This document shows, piece after piece, positions 1 to 8,674 of a stretch of DNA of 16,793 bases. A program made the translations under genes and the position numbers. Position 1 is the first letter of the stretch, and every line of letters begins with the position of its first letter. This DNA is from Setomelanomma holmii. Taxonomy: Eukaryota; Ascomycota; Dothideomycetes; Pleosporales; Phaeosphaeriaceae. The stretch is taken from the NCBI GenBank assembly GCA_010015745.1, contig ML978410.1, forward strand, positions 1 to 16,793, given 5' to 3'. Below the pieces are notes generated by a model. That model had not been told where the DNA came from, ran no database searches, and worked only from the letters and a program-made list of their open reading frames with translations.

Positions 1-929
1 TCCTTGTAGGCCTTCTTGACCTTCTTAAGCGTATCCTTATTCTGAAAGGTTTCAACAAGCTGAGATAAGGCCTTTGTGCTAGGCTTGAAGTCTTTGAACC
101 TGCCTTCAGCCTTAGGGTTGAGAGTGAAACACTAAAGGACTAAATGATAGAGCCCACAGACGCACGTTGATCAGTCCTTCTTTAGGTGATCTCTTAGCTT
201 AGGCTCTGTAATTAACAGAGAGGTGAAACTCCCTAGCGTTTTAGTTGTGTTTTAGGCCGTAGGTGCCGTTTGTTGATAACAGCTGATCAAATCTTGTAAG
301 GTTAGAGTTAGAAAGTAAGCGTTTAATTCGCCTTACTCTATAGCAAGGAACTGTGCTTGTGCCTATGCCTCGTCTCCTAAGTCCCGTACAGCATAGATGA
401 ATCGCCACTGTGCTTAGGTTTCTGTTATCTCTAGCATACTCTCTTAAGCACATTAAGATGTAATTTGCGAGTATTTGTCTAGCCAGGCTTAGGCGCTCTA
501 GTTCTTTAGCTTCTTCTAAATATCGCTGTATCTGGCAGCAAGCTCTAGCCTGCGCTGTTAGTCTGTGACCTTAAAGTGCTTTTAGAGCGTCGTAAGCTGA
601 CTCCTAGGATCGTCGTGCTCCACCCTATTAATGAGGTGGGCGTGTGACGTCGCGACAGTGCGTAAGATCTCAAGATTGACCTCACCAATCGCTTTTTAGA
701 TTGACTCCTGGCGTCTGGACTTGATTTCCTATATTTTCCAGTGCTCTGATGTAGCATTATCAGCTGGCTCTGCAACAGGTGGTAGAGACGGTGTAGCTGA
801 ATTAGGGTTACAGTACTGCCATACGCCCTTAATAGAAGCGTATCGTCATTTAGCAGCATACCAAGGTGTCTAGTCTGCGGAACCTTAGAGGATTGTAGTA
901 GCACGAATATCTGTGCTAGTGGTAGCCAT
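1..929 (-). pseudogene. Copia B gag, RIP-degraded, 3' end off the window
   Basis: From an ATG at 929-927 one reading frame runs to base 1 without a frameshift but with about 18 in-frame stops, about 16 of them TAA or TAG and two TGA. The frame has fungal copia Gag features: a tryptophan-rich N-terminal segment (WQYCNPN), a helical middle, and a C-terminal knuckle CVCGLYHLVLQC (C-x-C-G-x2-H-x4-C, near 135-170), followed by a Lys-rich tail. Copia A has the same knuckle type. Stops replacing Gln codons (CAA/CAG to TAA/TAG) are the expected mark of RIP. Gag would form the virus-like particle; this copy cannot be translated. Family assignment is by motif reading. Confidence 0.75.
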
Positions 930-1030
930 TACGGCAAAAAAGAGCTGCCTTGCTAGTCAGCAGAGAAAATGAGGTAAAACCTCAGAGTGTGAGAACTGGT
1001 TCTTAAAGCGTTGCGTGATGCGACGACAGT

Positions 1031-1215
1031 AAGCGTGCAGCAACAAGAGGATTGCAGGGACGACGTTCACAATGTGTATAGCAATCAAAAGTACTAGAGG
1101 CGTGAAAATAGCCTTAGTAGAAGAGATACAATCTTAAAAGGTTACAATAACAGCAAGCGTGCAGCAACAGGAGGATTGCAGGGACGACGTTCACAACGTG
1201 TATAGCAATTAAAAG
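1031..1215. repeat. 61-bp direct repeat in the copia B leader
   Basis: Bases 1031-1091 and 1155-1215 are nearly identical (three differences by eye), with a period of 124 bp. They lie between the primer binding site and gag, so they belong to the untranslated leader of copia B. Confidence 0.9.
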
Positions 1216-1260
1216 AGTGAACAATCTTATTTGAGTATCGCAGCGTGGTGCGGGGATACT

Positions 1261-1271
1261 GGGCTCATAAC
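1261..1271 (-). promoter_or_regulatory. Primer binding site of copia B (initiator tRNA-Met half)
   Basis: The plus strand reads GGGCTCATAAC directly beside the LTR end at 1272. This is the anticodon stem-loop sequence of initiator tRNA-Met, so the element strand is complementary to it. Copia-type elements are known to prime reverse transcription from a half-tRNA cleaved in the anticodon loop. The same 11 bases sit at the same place in copia A. Confidence 0.8.
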
Positions 1272-1440
1272 TGTTGGATGTGGGAGCACAGGGCAGGTAT
1301 GAATGAGGCAGAAGGTTGTTGTATTGAGAGAGCTACTGTGAGCGATTATATACACAACCAGATGAGTAAGCAGGTGACTAACAGAGTCACGTGAGATGCA
1401 GTTCACAGTGTACTGTGTGAACTGAGGTGCCAGGCTGACA
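1272..1440 (-). repeat. 5' LTR of copia B, 169 bp
   Basis: On the minus strand it starts TGTCAGCCTGG and ends ATCCAACA. It holds a TATA-like TATATAA (plus 1347-1353) followed about 20-30 bp on by the likely start of transcription. Near its 5' end is a 9-bp inverted repeat (CAGTTCACA / TGTGAACTG, plus 1400-1425). The boundaries are supported by full-length alignment with the solo LTR at 13827-14307, which has the same net length of 169 bp and intact target duplications. Confidence 0.88.
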
Positions 1441-4400
1441 CCTGAGATGATCAGACTTGTGTCAGTAGGATCAAGATTGACGTCCTGTGGAGCTCTCTCG
1501 CCTCGCCGGCGATAGCCCTCAGGTATCATCTGAGTTGAGTCCTCTTCAGAGGGACTAGGAGTCGGTAGCTGTTGCTGAGTTGGTTTGGGCGTGTTGTCAG
1601 CCATCTCACCCCCCACCTGGGAGCCTCCAGCTCTTGGAGCAGAGGTCACAGGTGCTGTCAGACGGCTGTGCTGACGAGCTGTCAACAGGTCCTCGATGCT
1701 GATATCGTCTTCCTGCGGCATTTCTGGATACTCAAGTAGCTCGATTACCTCATCGATTACCGGCTTAGAGGCGTAGCCGTCTATCCTGTCAAAGAAGACT
1801 GTAGGCTCAAATACAACGTCGCGTGTGACAATGACAGTATCCCTTGTAGGCAGCCATATGCGAAAGATATTGGTGCCTTGGTAGCTAACAAGGTGACCAA
1901 TGAGAGTGCGCGATTCAAGCTTGTCAGCAGCTCTGAGATCGCGGTTGTAGGCGTAGGCGCGATAGCCATTAGGTCCCATATGGGCGACCAGTGGCTTTCG
2001 TCCCCAAACGACCTCATACGGTGTCTTCCAGCCTAGTGCTTTAGTAGGCGTGCGATTGAGGATGTACGCGGCAGTGCGATACATCTCATGTGATAGATCC
2101 TTTGGCAGATTGGCGTGTATGCGCATAGCGCGAGCTTGCTGAGTGAGAACTTCACCTGCGCGCTCAATGAGTCCATTTGGCTCCTTTGTACCAGGTGGGG
2201 CTGGCTCGTAGAGCATACCCAGCTCCTCCGTTGTGTTGATCAGATCATTGCTAAATCCCTTTTCATTGTTACATCAAATAGCGACTACGTCAGCGTTGTA
2301 CACGCGCTGAATTCAACAGATCAATGCCATGAACCAGCGTGTGAGCGTTGGCTTGTCCTTACGCTTGACTGTGGCGATATCATGCCACTTTGAGTACTCG
2401 TCCATCGAGTGCAGAGCGTACTTGCTGCCATTGATACACTCCTTGCCTACTAGGACGACGTAGATAAGGTCTATCGCAATTCGATAAAACGGTCGTTGCG
2501 TGCAGCTCTCAGCTGAGCGTCTTGAGATGATGTGAGTCATTCGAGCTTCAATACATGTCTGGCACTGGCAGTTCATGTGGTCTCCAGTCAGTTGAATGCC
2601 TGTGACGTTCGGCTCAAGCTTGTCAATAGCTTTTCGGCCTGGGTGGCCCCAAATCTGATATGCAGCGCGTCGATCGACTACGTTGGTAGGCTTTGATGCA
2701 TATGACGGGCGATAGGAAGCCCCAAACGTACTCAGCAGTGTGTAGAGAAGCGATAGAGGTGGTCGGTGTGATGGCTCAGCATCTATGAGCCAGTGGCCTC
2801 CATTGTATTCAAGTTGCGCGATGATGTTCAATAGTTGGTGCATGTACAGGACGTTGCGGCCAGAGTCAAAGTGGATTAACTCTGTTCAGCAGCGAGCGAG
2901 TCCCAGGAGGCTCGTAAGGAAGCCTTCAACGTACGCGACGTGTGTCAGCTCCAGCGTTAGTTGTCTATGTGGTGTACGAGCGACGAGCTTCATCGTGCCC
3001 CAAGCTGTGATGAGAATACAGCTGTTACCAGCATTGATAGTCCGGCGTTCTGGGTTGTTGTTCGTCCTCTTCCAGCCTTTCCATGCCTCAGTATTGACTA
3101 CGTGTGTGTTGGATCCTGGATCAACGATCCATCGGTTGAGTAGCTCAGTCTGGTTGGTGTCTTCCATGGCCAGTACCATAAGAGCACTCGCAGGCTCAGT
3201 GTGAGCGTCAATCGCGATAACGTCTTGGCCATCTTGGTCGTCGTGACCGTCGTAGCCCTCGTAGCCTTCGTAGCCGTCGTGGCCATTGTGGCCGTCGTAG
3301 CCTTTGTGGCTGTCGTGGCCTTCGTGGTCAAGGGTCAACAGTGATTGACTAATTGATATCACAAACGTGTTGGTGTTGACTGGTGGTTTGCTGTTATCAA
3401 CCTGTAATAATCCAGCGTTCTGTTCAACGCTCTGAGGTTGGCAGGCTGTCTACCTCTCAAGAGCAGTCTTAATGCGCACGTTAATCTTAGGGTCCTTCTG
3501 TGCTTGTTTAACCTTGCGTACAGCATCAGTAATAGGTTGAAAGGTCTTTGGACGCCTTGGGTGGCGTTCATTAAGGATCAAGCAGTCAGGGTACCAGTGT
3601 TGTAATCCGCAGACACAGGGAGGTGCTGTTCGTGCTCCGTCACGGTGACCTCAGCATGTTGAAGAAGTCTCAGTCGGCTTCGTGATTTCTAGCTCAGCAG
3701 CAGAGACTGCCAGGCCAGTAGAGTGAGGCTTCGTGCGGCGTAGGTACGTGGTCATCTCCGCGACGTACGTCTCAAGTGATGAGATCTCGTCAGTACTGCC
3801 TCGTGCTTCATGCTTGAAGATCTCACGCAGGCAAGACGTGGCGTACTCTTGATCGAGTGCCTTGCAGGCGATTAGAAAGTCCTCTTGTGGTCGGTTGCCG
3901 TCAGTCTTGGGCAGCTTGATTGATTTGCCCTAGGCAGTGATGTATACCCAGTCAGTAAGCCATTGCTCGACCTTCTTCGCAGCTTGTAGAGCAGTCTTGA
4001 GAGTGTTGTACTTGTCGGCAAGCTCGCGGCGGCAAGTCGCGTCGGTTGGACAAAGGAACTTCTTAAGAGCGACCAGTTGGTCATAGGGTGTCTCCTAATC
4101 CTTGATCAGGTGTATGTGGCGTACAGCAATTGTCTTGCTGATGTCCGTGTTCAGATCGGCCAAAGCCTTCTCCTGGGTGCGGTACTCAGAGCGGCGACGC
4201 TCCCATCGATCGCATTCCCATCGGTAAGACTCTCGGTCGTTTGCTGTCAGGTCGGAGAGCCTAGTAGCTCCAGCCTGGTAGTCGATGAGTTGAGGCTCGC
4301 TAGCCTCTGTCAGCTCAGGAAGATGCTCCTTCGCTACATCAGGATTGATGTACTGCCAGAGACGGTGTCAGTTTGCAAGGTCTTGGCGAATGAACAACCA

Positions 4401-4472
4401 GGTAAACCAGTCGTCAGGCGTGTTCAGTATAACAGTGACACGCGTCACAGCGGGATCGGACTCAGTAGCCAT
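1441..4472 (-). pseudogene. Copia A gag-pol (Gag, protease, integrase), eight in-frame stops
   Basis: A single frame runs from ATG 4472-4470 to 1441, about 1010 codons without a frameshift. Stops are at 4370, 4097, 3932, 3653, 3452, 2888, 2315 and 2276 (first base, minus strand). Domains in order: Gag, with knuckle CVCGLQHWYPDC near 3620-3585; a Gly-Tyr/His-Asp repeat (3329-3222); retroviral-type protease with DPGSNTHV near 3125, where the family usually has DSGA/DSGS; a GAG-pre-integrase/zinc segment (WGHPGRKA, then CQCQTC); the integrase core with IAIDLI, then CNNEKGF where a catalytic Asp would be expected (now Asn, a TpG-to-TpA change), then PNGLIERAGE, which keeps the Glu. The C-terminal integrase region continues to NLDPTDTSLI just before the junction. 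Not functional. Confidence 0.85.
3222..3329 (-). repeat. 9-bp coding minisatellite (G-Y/H-D/E) between Gag and protease
   Basis: About eleven imperfect 9-bp units (plus-strand type GTCGTAGCC) encode Gly-Tyr-Asp, Gly-His-Asp and Gly-Tyr-Glu triplets. The frame is kept throughout, so it is part of the polyprotein linker. Confidence 0.85.
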
Positions 4473-4550
4473 AGCAAAGGCGTAGTCGTGTATAAGATGG
4501 ATCTAGGCAGAGATCCAGGCAATGTGCGTCGTGGGTGAACGCGGTAACGG

Positions 4551-4602
4551 TGCGTTGTAGAGAACGCAGTAATAAGGTTGCGTTGTAGTAAACGCAGTAT
4601 AG
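4551..4602. repeat. Short tandem repeat in the copia A leader
   Basis: TGCGTTGTAG followed by AACGCAGTA occurs twice with a 28-bp period (4551-4573 and 4579-4602); a weaker third half-copy lies just before it. It is untranslated leader between the primer binding site and gag, the position where copia B also has a duplication. Confidence 0.7.
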
Positions 4603-4667
4603 TAACGTGCGACTTGTGAGTAGAGTGACGATACAGTAGCAGATGAGAACAATCCTAGGGTGCAGCC

Positions 4668-4678
4668 GGGCTCATAAC
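4668..4678 (-). promoter_or_regulatory. Primer binding site of copia A (initiator tRNA-Met half)
   Basis: The plus strand has GGGCTCATAAC immediately beside the LTR end (TGTTGCGG at 4679), identical to the site in copia B. Confidence 0.8.
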
Positions 4679-4842
4679 TGTTGCGGTGGGTAAACAGTGC
4701 GCATGCAGGAAGAATTGAAGGATTGAACTGAGGTTCTATTGTATGTGGCTACGAATAGTATATGTGTTGCACGCTAGCAGGGCTATCCCTACACTCTCTC
4801 GTTGTACACGTATATATAGCTTCCCTCGTTCATAGCTACACA
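4679..4842 (-). repeat. 5' LTR of copia A (outer boundary approximate)
   Basis: The inner end is fixed by the primer binding site. The outer end is placed at ACACA (4838-4842) because the minus strand then starts TGTGTAGC, but a start nearer 4880 (TGTGTGATG) is possible. A TATATATA motif lies at about 4810-4818. The LTR does not align with that of copia B, so A and B are different families despite their shared primer site. Confidence 0.6.
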
Positions 4843-4856
4843 ATCAACTCAGTCCT

Positions 4857-7440
4857 TCATTCCTCCTTCCACATCACACATCTAAGACTATCCTCTTCGC
4901 TATCACTGCTTCCACCTGCTTTGCCTGCAAACGCCTGGTGGCTGCTGCGCTTCTTCTTCTTCTGACTATAGCCTACTGCAAACCGCTCTCCTACTACCTC
5001 GCGCCTAATGCCTACTGCTGTGTGGCGGTAGTCCTGAATTGTTAGCCAGGTGCCTAGTAGCTCTGCTGACTTACGCGCCATGACTTGCGTAAGCCTATCT
5101 GTCTCCCAGAGCTTATCCTCGTCAACCCAGAGGAAATCGTTCATAGTGGCAGATATAGCTTTACCCTGGCTAGCGAGTAGTATAGACTGCACTGGCCGTA
5201 CGTACAAGAGGTAGGCAGCTACTAGCTGGCCAACAGGCCTAGGCAGGAAGCGTGGTACAACCTTTAGTCTATCCCACTGCGACTGCGTCTTATAGTAGCA
5301 GGTAACAATAGTTACCTGACCATCAATCACGTAGAGGTTACGATCTTGGAGTACTCCGTTCCTCCACCGTACAGAGAGCAGCTCAGGCCCTCGCGCTGGC
5401 TGGCCGCCTGTAATATGTACAGTAAGGCAGAGCAGCTCTAAGAAACGCCCTATGCGCTGGAGATACTGCTGCACTCTCTTCTTATGCCACTGTAAACATG
5501 CCTTGCCTTGATTGCCTATCTACTCTTCTTCTTGCTTATACAGCTGCTGTGCAGCTGGTATCTTTGCCAGCCGCGCAAGGATCCAGTTGCAACTCTTGTT
5601 AAGGTAAGCTAGTAATAAGAAGGAGGCACCACAATGTGCTATTGTTGTATTGTCTTGAATAGCTGCAAGGTTGATAGGTTGTCGCTGACCCTTCTCCTCT
5701 ACCCAAAGCAGCTCCTCCCACAGTGTCCACTCTGCCTGAGCTACAATCTCCTGCGCCATTGCACAGAATTGCTCTAACTTAACAGGACGACCCTTAAGGA
5801 AGAAGGTCTGCCGGTCAGGTGACCACCACATGCTGCCTGCTTGACTGCCTGGCGTACAGAGAGAGATATGCTTAGCATAGGTAAGTAAGCTAATCATTAC
5901 GCTCATTAGGCTAGGTGAACCGTCGACAAGATAGCGCGCTTGCTGCTGTAGCAAAGCAGCTGTCTCAACTGCACTCTGCTCTGCGCGCTAATGAGATGGG
6001 AGGGAGGCTTCAGCCATGAGTACACGTACACAGTAAACAATTGAGCTGAGAAGAGAGGAGTACTGTGAGGCGTTGCGTAGTCAGTTCGTATCTAGGTTGA
6101 TAGCTAGCGCAGCAAGAAAGTGGATTAGGCCGCTGTCAAATGGCTGGTGGTACACCTCCTGGCATATCAGCGCCTGCGATAGGCTTAGGATAGCCCTCTG
6201 CTGTTGGCTAGCATTACTGCTGTGGTTACTATCAGTGAGCAGCCTCCAGAGCTTTACTGCTTCCCTCTTCTGCCTGCCATGCTATAGAAATAGGCGGGCA
6301 TTATGCTGCAGTCCCCCCTCTTCCTTCTTTTCCTCCTCTTCCTCCTCTTCTACCTCTTCAGCAGTAACTAGCCGTAGGCAGTAGCAGACTAGCCGCGCCC
6401 AGAACCTTGCTGCCCGACGTTGGCTTTCCGTCTTCTGCATGCGATCTAGTAGGCGTAGATCAGACTTGTGTGATGTAGCACTACGTAGCCAGCGTAGTGT
6501 CTTAATAGATAGCGAGTTAAGCCCCTCTACAGCCTGCTCAATCACCTCCTCTACCCTGCGTACAACACTCTGTAGCTCTGGCTTATTCTTATCTAGCAAC
6601 CGTACAGCGTAGGCAAGCTGCTTCCGGTCTGGATAGGCTTTGAGGTGCTGCTCCTAGCCAGTCCGCTTGAACCAGCCAGTGTGGTCGTGCTGAGGCGTCT
6701 TATCAGCTATCCGCCTTATAGCTTCACTATCCTGAAGGCTGATAGCTTGCCACTCTTTTGAAAGGATCGCAAGTCTCTGCTGATATTCGGTCTGCTGCCT
6801 CTGCTCCTGCTCCTGCTCTTGCTCTTGCTCTTGCTCTGGCCACTGCTGCGGCCTCTGCTGCAACCTCTGGTCCTGGTCCTGGTTCTGGTCCTGGTCCTGG
6901 TCCTGGTCCTGGTTATGGTTCTGGTTCTGATCCTCCTCCTGCCCTTGCTCCTCCTCCTGCCCTTGCTCCTCCTCCTGCCCTTGCTCCTCCTCCTGCCCTT
7001 GCTCCTCCTCCTGCCCTTGCTCCTCCTCCTGCTCCTGCTCTTGTACAACAAAGTAGCGCACGTAGCGTCGCTCTTGGAAGAATGTTTGCACCTTAACAGG
7101 CTTCTAGAGCTGGGTAGTATGCTTAGCATATGTTAGCAGCTGAGGGAGTTGACCAGCGAGTAAGCTTTATACCGTGCTGCTGATTGGTATGCTTCCGGAT
7201 TTCGTGATAACTAGTAGTAATATAACTGCAGCTACTGCTCTGCTGTGTAACAATTGCTGTTGCTGTTGCTAGTGCTGCTAATGCTAATGCTGCTGTTGCT
7301 GTAGCAGATCTTACTGCTTCAAGAGCGTGACAGCATAGAAAAGCATCTTGCGCTTGGCCTAGCTCTGCAATTGGCGCACTACTAAGCGCTGGTAGAAGCG
7401 GGGCTAGAACGGCAGGCGCAGGTGACGTACGGCTTGCTGT
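4857..7440 (-). pseudogene. Telomere-linked helicase (TLH)-type gene, N-terminal region, interrupted
   Basis: From about 7199 to 4857 one minus-strand frame (about 780 codons) is kept with stops only at 7169, 7106, 6656, 6284, 6083, 5990 and 5522, before ending at 4859. I recognise the N-terminal half of fungal TLH-type proteins: VQTFFQERRYVRYF (near 7090), a Gln/Glu repeat (6790-7040), TGWFKRTG, HGRQK, GSPSLMSVMISLLTYAK (near 5900), then TGGQPARGPELLSVRW, VTCYYKTQSQWDRLKVVPRF and IQDYRHTAVGIRREVVGERF. Upstream (7440-7190) a different frame carries a C2H2-like finger (SCSYITTSYHEIRKHTNQQH), implying a frameshift near 7200. The RecQ-type helicase half expected downstream is missing; copia A begins there. 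Stops at 6656 and 6284 replace Trp codons (TGG to TAG). Several stops fit RIP. Identification is from memory of the family; the start codon is not determined. Confidence 0.72.
6867..7020 (-). repeat. Coding microsatellite/minisatellite in the TLH-type gene
   Basis: Bases 6931-7020 are five exact tandem copies of an 18-bp unit encoding EEEQGQ on the minus strand; 6867-6915 is a 6-bp unit array (TCCTGG) encoding Gln-Asp dipeptides with some Asn. Exact copies in an otherwise decayed gene point to recent slippage. Confidence 0.92.
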
Positions 7441-7448
7441 GCCGCAAT
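7394..7448 (-). repeat. Dispersed repeat, copy 1 (minus orientation)
   Basis: Its reverse complement matches 8620-8674 at 51 of 55 positions by eye. It lies 8 bp beyond the left arm of the inverted repeat, so on this strand the two repeat parts form one 154-bp unit (7547 down to 7394). Confidence 0.88.
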
Positions 7449-7456
7449 ACGGGTGT

Positions 7457-7836
7457 TTTCCGAAATACCAACTGCCACCTCGATTCGGCTAGCTTGCAGC
7501 TCAAGAACATCAGCTCCCATAGTAATTTGTTAGTGAATCAATGCAACTATGCTTCCTTACCGCCACTAAGTATTTGAGGCTGTAACGCTTGCTGCAATCG
7601 CCTATACTGACTTGGTTCTTGTTGTTGCCGTTTCCCCCACGTTCGTACTCGCTGCGATGCCTGGCACCGGCCACCGCTTACAGCCTATACGAGCAATTTG
7701 GCGCACAGAAACAGCTTTAAGGGCTTTAAGAGGCGGGAAATGGCTGCTGCATTGATTTACTAACAAATTACTATAGGAGGTGATGTTCTTGGGCACGACG
7801 CTAACTAGATCCAGGTGGCAGCTGGTATTTCGAAAG
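7457..7836. repeat. 91-bp imperfect inverted repeat with a 198-bp spacer
   Basis: The reverse complement of 7457-7547 aligns without gaps to 7746-7836; I count 74 of 91 matches by eye, best in ATTACTAACAAATTACTAT-like and GGTGGCAGTTGGTATTTCG-like segments. Weaker similarity continues into the spacer toward the centre near 7646. Both arms read outward. No frame is open across both arms, so I do not call genes in 7450-7950. Confidence 0.85.
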
Positions 7837-8054
7837 TCACAATATCTGACCGCATACGCCGTAGTCTTTCGCGGCTGCTTGATATGAGTGGATGGTTCGA
7901 ATCTGTTGTTCGACGTGAAATGCAGATGAGTGGAAAGCTCTGCTAAGCGCTCACCTCTTTCACACCCTCACACTTAGGCTCTCGCGCCGACACCAAAACA
8001 GCGTCATAGAGCCCACACTTCCTACGAACACGCCTCTCGGGAATACTGCGTTTC

Positions 8055-8555
8055 ATGATTGGGCAGGGTAGGTCGTCGACGCAATCCCGGGACTTTGAGG
8101 TGCGACGGGCCATCGAGGCGCAATTGGGTGAACTAAGAGGCACTGCATGCAACGACGCCGCAGTAGAAGCAGTCGCAGATGCGACGACCATCTCCACTAC
8201 TAGATCAGAGATGACGGCAGAAGACTCAACCTCCCCGCAGCTGCCGGTATGCAGACATGAGAATAGCCCATCGCAGCACGATGATGTCAAGAGCTGTACC
8301 GCCGTCAAAACACCACACGAAATCGACGAACAAGAGATCGAGCGCTTCTTACACAAGACAATTCGGCCGGGCACCGTGTTTGACCGAATCGTATGTGACG
8401 GAGAACTCTCGGGCTGGACCCACTTGTCCTTGAACATTGCGGGCATGGAGGCGGTGCAAGCACACCCAGGCATCAAGGCAATTGAGGTTGAGCACCTTCC
8501 TTCGATCCAACATAATTGGCCACACCTGTTCTTCTCACGTTTCACAGCATGCTAA
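8055..8555 (+). CDS. Free-standing subtilisin-propeptide (I9)-like protein, hypothetical
   Basis: An open frame of 166 codons starts at an ATG at 8055. Residues about 92-147 (EQEIERFLHKTIRPG, then WTHLSLNIAG, then HPGIKAIEVE) align by eye with the second propeptide domain of the protease gene 740 bp downstream (TKATEEFLRSKIPSG, WWGLSLDADA, HEGVGKVIED). No signal peptide is visible and no catalytic domain follows. I9-type domains fold subtilisins and inhibit them, and stand-alone inhibitors of this fold are known in fungi; that role here is inference. The first 90 residues are unrecognised. It could instead be a truncated duplicate or a terminal exon. An antisense frame of 200 codons overlaps it, but only the plus frame has this similarity. 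Confidence 0.5.
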   Translation: MIGQGRSSTQSRDFEVRRAIEAQLGELRGTACNDAAVEAVADATTISTTRSEMTAEDSTSPQLPVCRHENSPSQHDDVKSCTAVKTPHEIDEQEIERFLHKTIRPGTVFDRIVCDGELSGWTHLSLNIAGMEAVQAHPGIKAIEVEHLPSIQHNWPHLFFSRFTAC

Positions 8556-8619
8556 ATCTGCGATTCAACAGTACCCCAGGCCGCGAGCCGCATAAGCTAT
8601 TATCGGGTTGCGCTGACTG

Positions 8620-8674
8620 ATTGCGGCACAGCAAGCTGTACGTCACTTGCCCCTGCCGTTCTCGCCCCGCTTCT
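8620..8674 (+). repeat. Dispersed repeat, copy 2 (plus orientation)
   Basis: Matches the reverse complement of 7394-7448. The match begins sharply at ATTGCGGCACAG and ends at CCCCGCTTCT. It lies just downstream of the propeptide-like ORF. Confidence 0.88.

Larger units (their letters stand above)
1..1440 (-). mobile_element. Copia B: 5' part of a Ty1/copia LTR retrotransposon
   Basis: Read on the minus strand the order is LTR (1440-1272), primer binding site (1271-1261), a 330-bp leader with a direct repeat, and a gag frame (929 to the window edge). Protease, integrase and reverse transcriptase would lie beyond base 1. It abuts copia A exactly where A's polyprotein stops at 1441, so I infer that B inserted into A; the second target-site copy is outside the window. 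The five bases next to the LTR (1441-1445, CCTGA on +) are the candidate duplication. A solo LTR of the same family is at 13827-14307. Confidence 0.85.
1441..4842 (-). mobile_element. Copia A: truncated Ty1/copia LTR retrotransposon
   Basis: Minus-strand order: LTR (about 4842-4679), primer binding site (4678-4668), leader with short repeats, gag-protease-integrase in one frame (4472-1441). The element stops abruptly at the copia B LTR; reverse transcriptase and RNase H, which follow integrase in Ty1/copia order, are absent and presumably lie left of B outside the window. Its upstream end abuts a TLH-like gene fragment in the same orientation, so A probably inserted into that gene. Confidence 0.85.

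Noticed and set aside
545..904. 119-codon minus-strand ORF
   Set aside because: It is the wrong frame of copia B gag; the frame beginning at 929 has Gag features despite its stops.
1261..1271. Possible tRNA gene fragment (anticodon arm of initiator tRNA-Met)
   Set aside because: Only 11 bases match, and they lie beside an LTR in both elements, so they are primer binding sites; no full tRNA cloverleaf is present.
1227..1440. C-terminal extension of the copia A integrase frame
   Set aside because: These codons fall inside the copia B LTR and primer site; the real polyprotein sequence ends at 1441.
6931..7020. CRISPR-like array of short repeats
   Set aside because: The units are contiguous 18-bp copies without spacers inside a coding frame; this is a minisatellite.
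6716..7136. Several long ORFs rich in Arg/Ser, Pro/Ala or Leu on both strands
   Set aside because: They are off-frame readings of the 18-bp and 6-bp repeats in the TLH-type gene.
7602..7796. 64-codon minus-strand ORF in the palindrome
   Set aside because: It crosses the right arm and spacer of the inverted repeat with no motif, and the matching arm does not preserve its frame.
7943..8545. 200-codon minus-strand ORF
   Set aside because: It is antisense to the 8055-8555 ORF, which shows propeptide similarity; the minus translation is Ser/Cys-rich without motifs.
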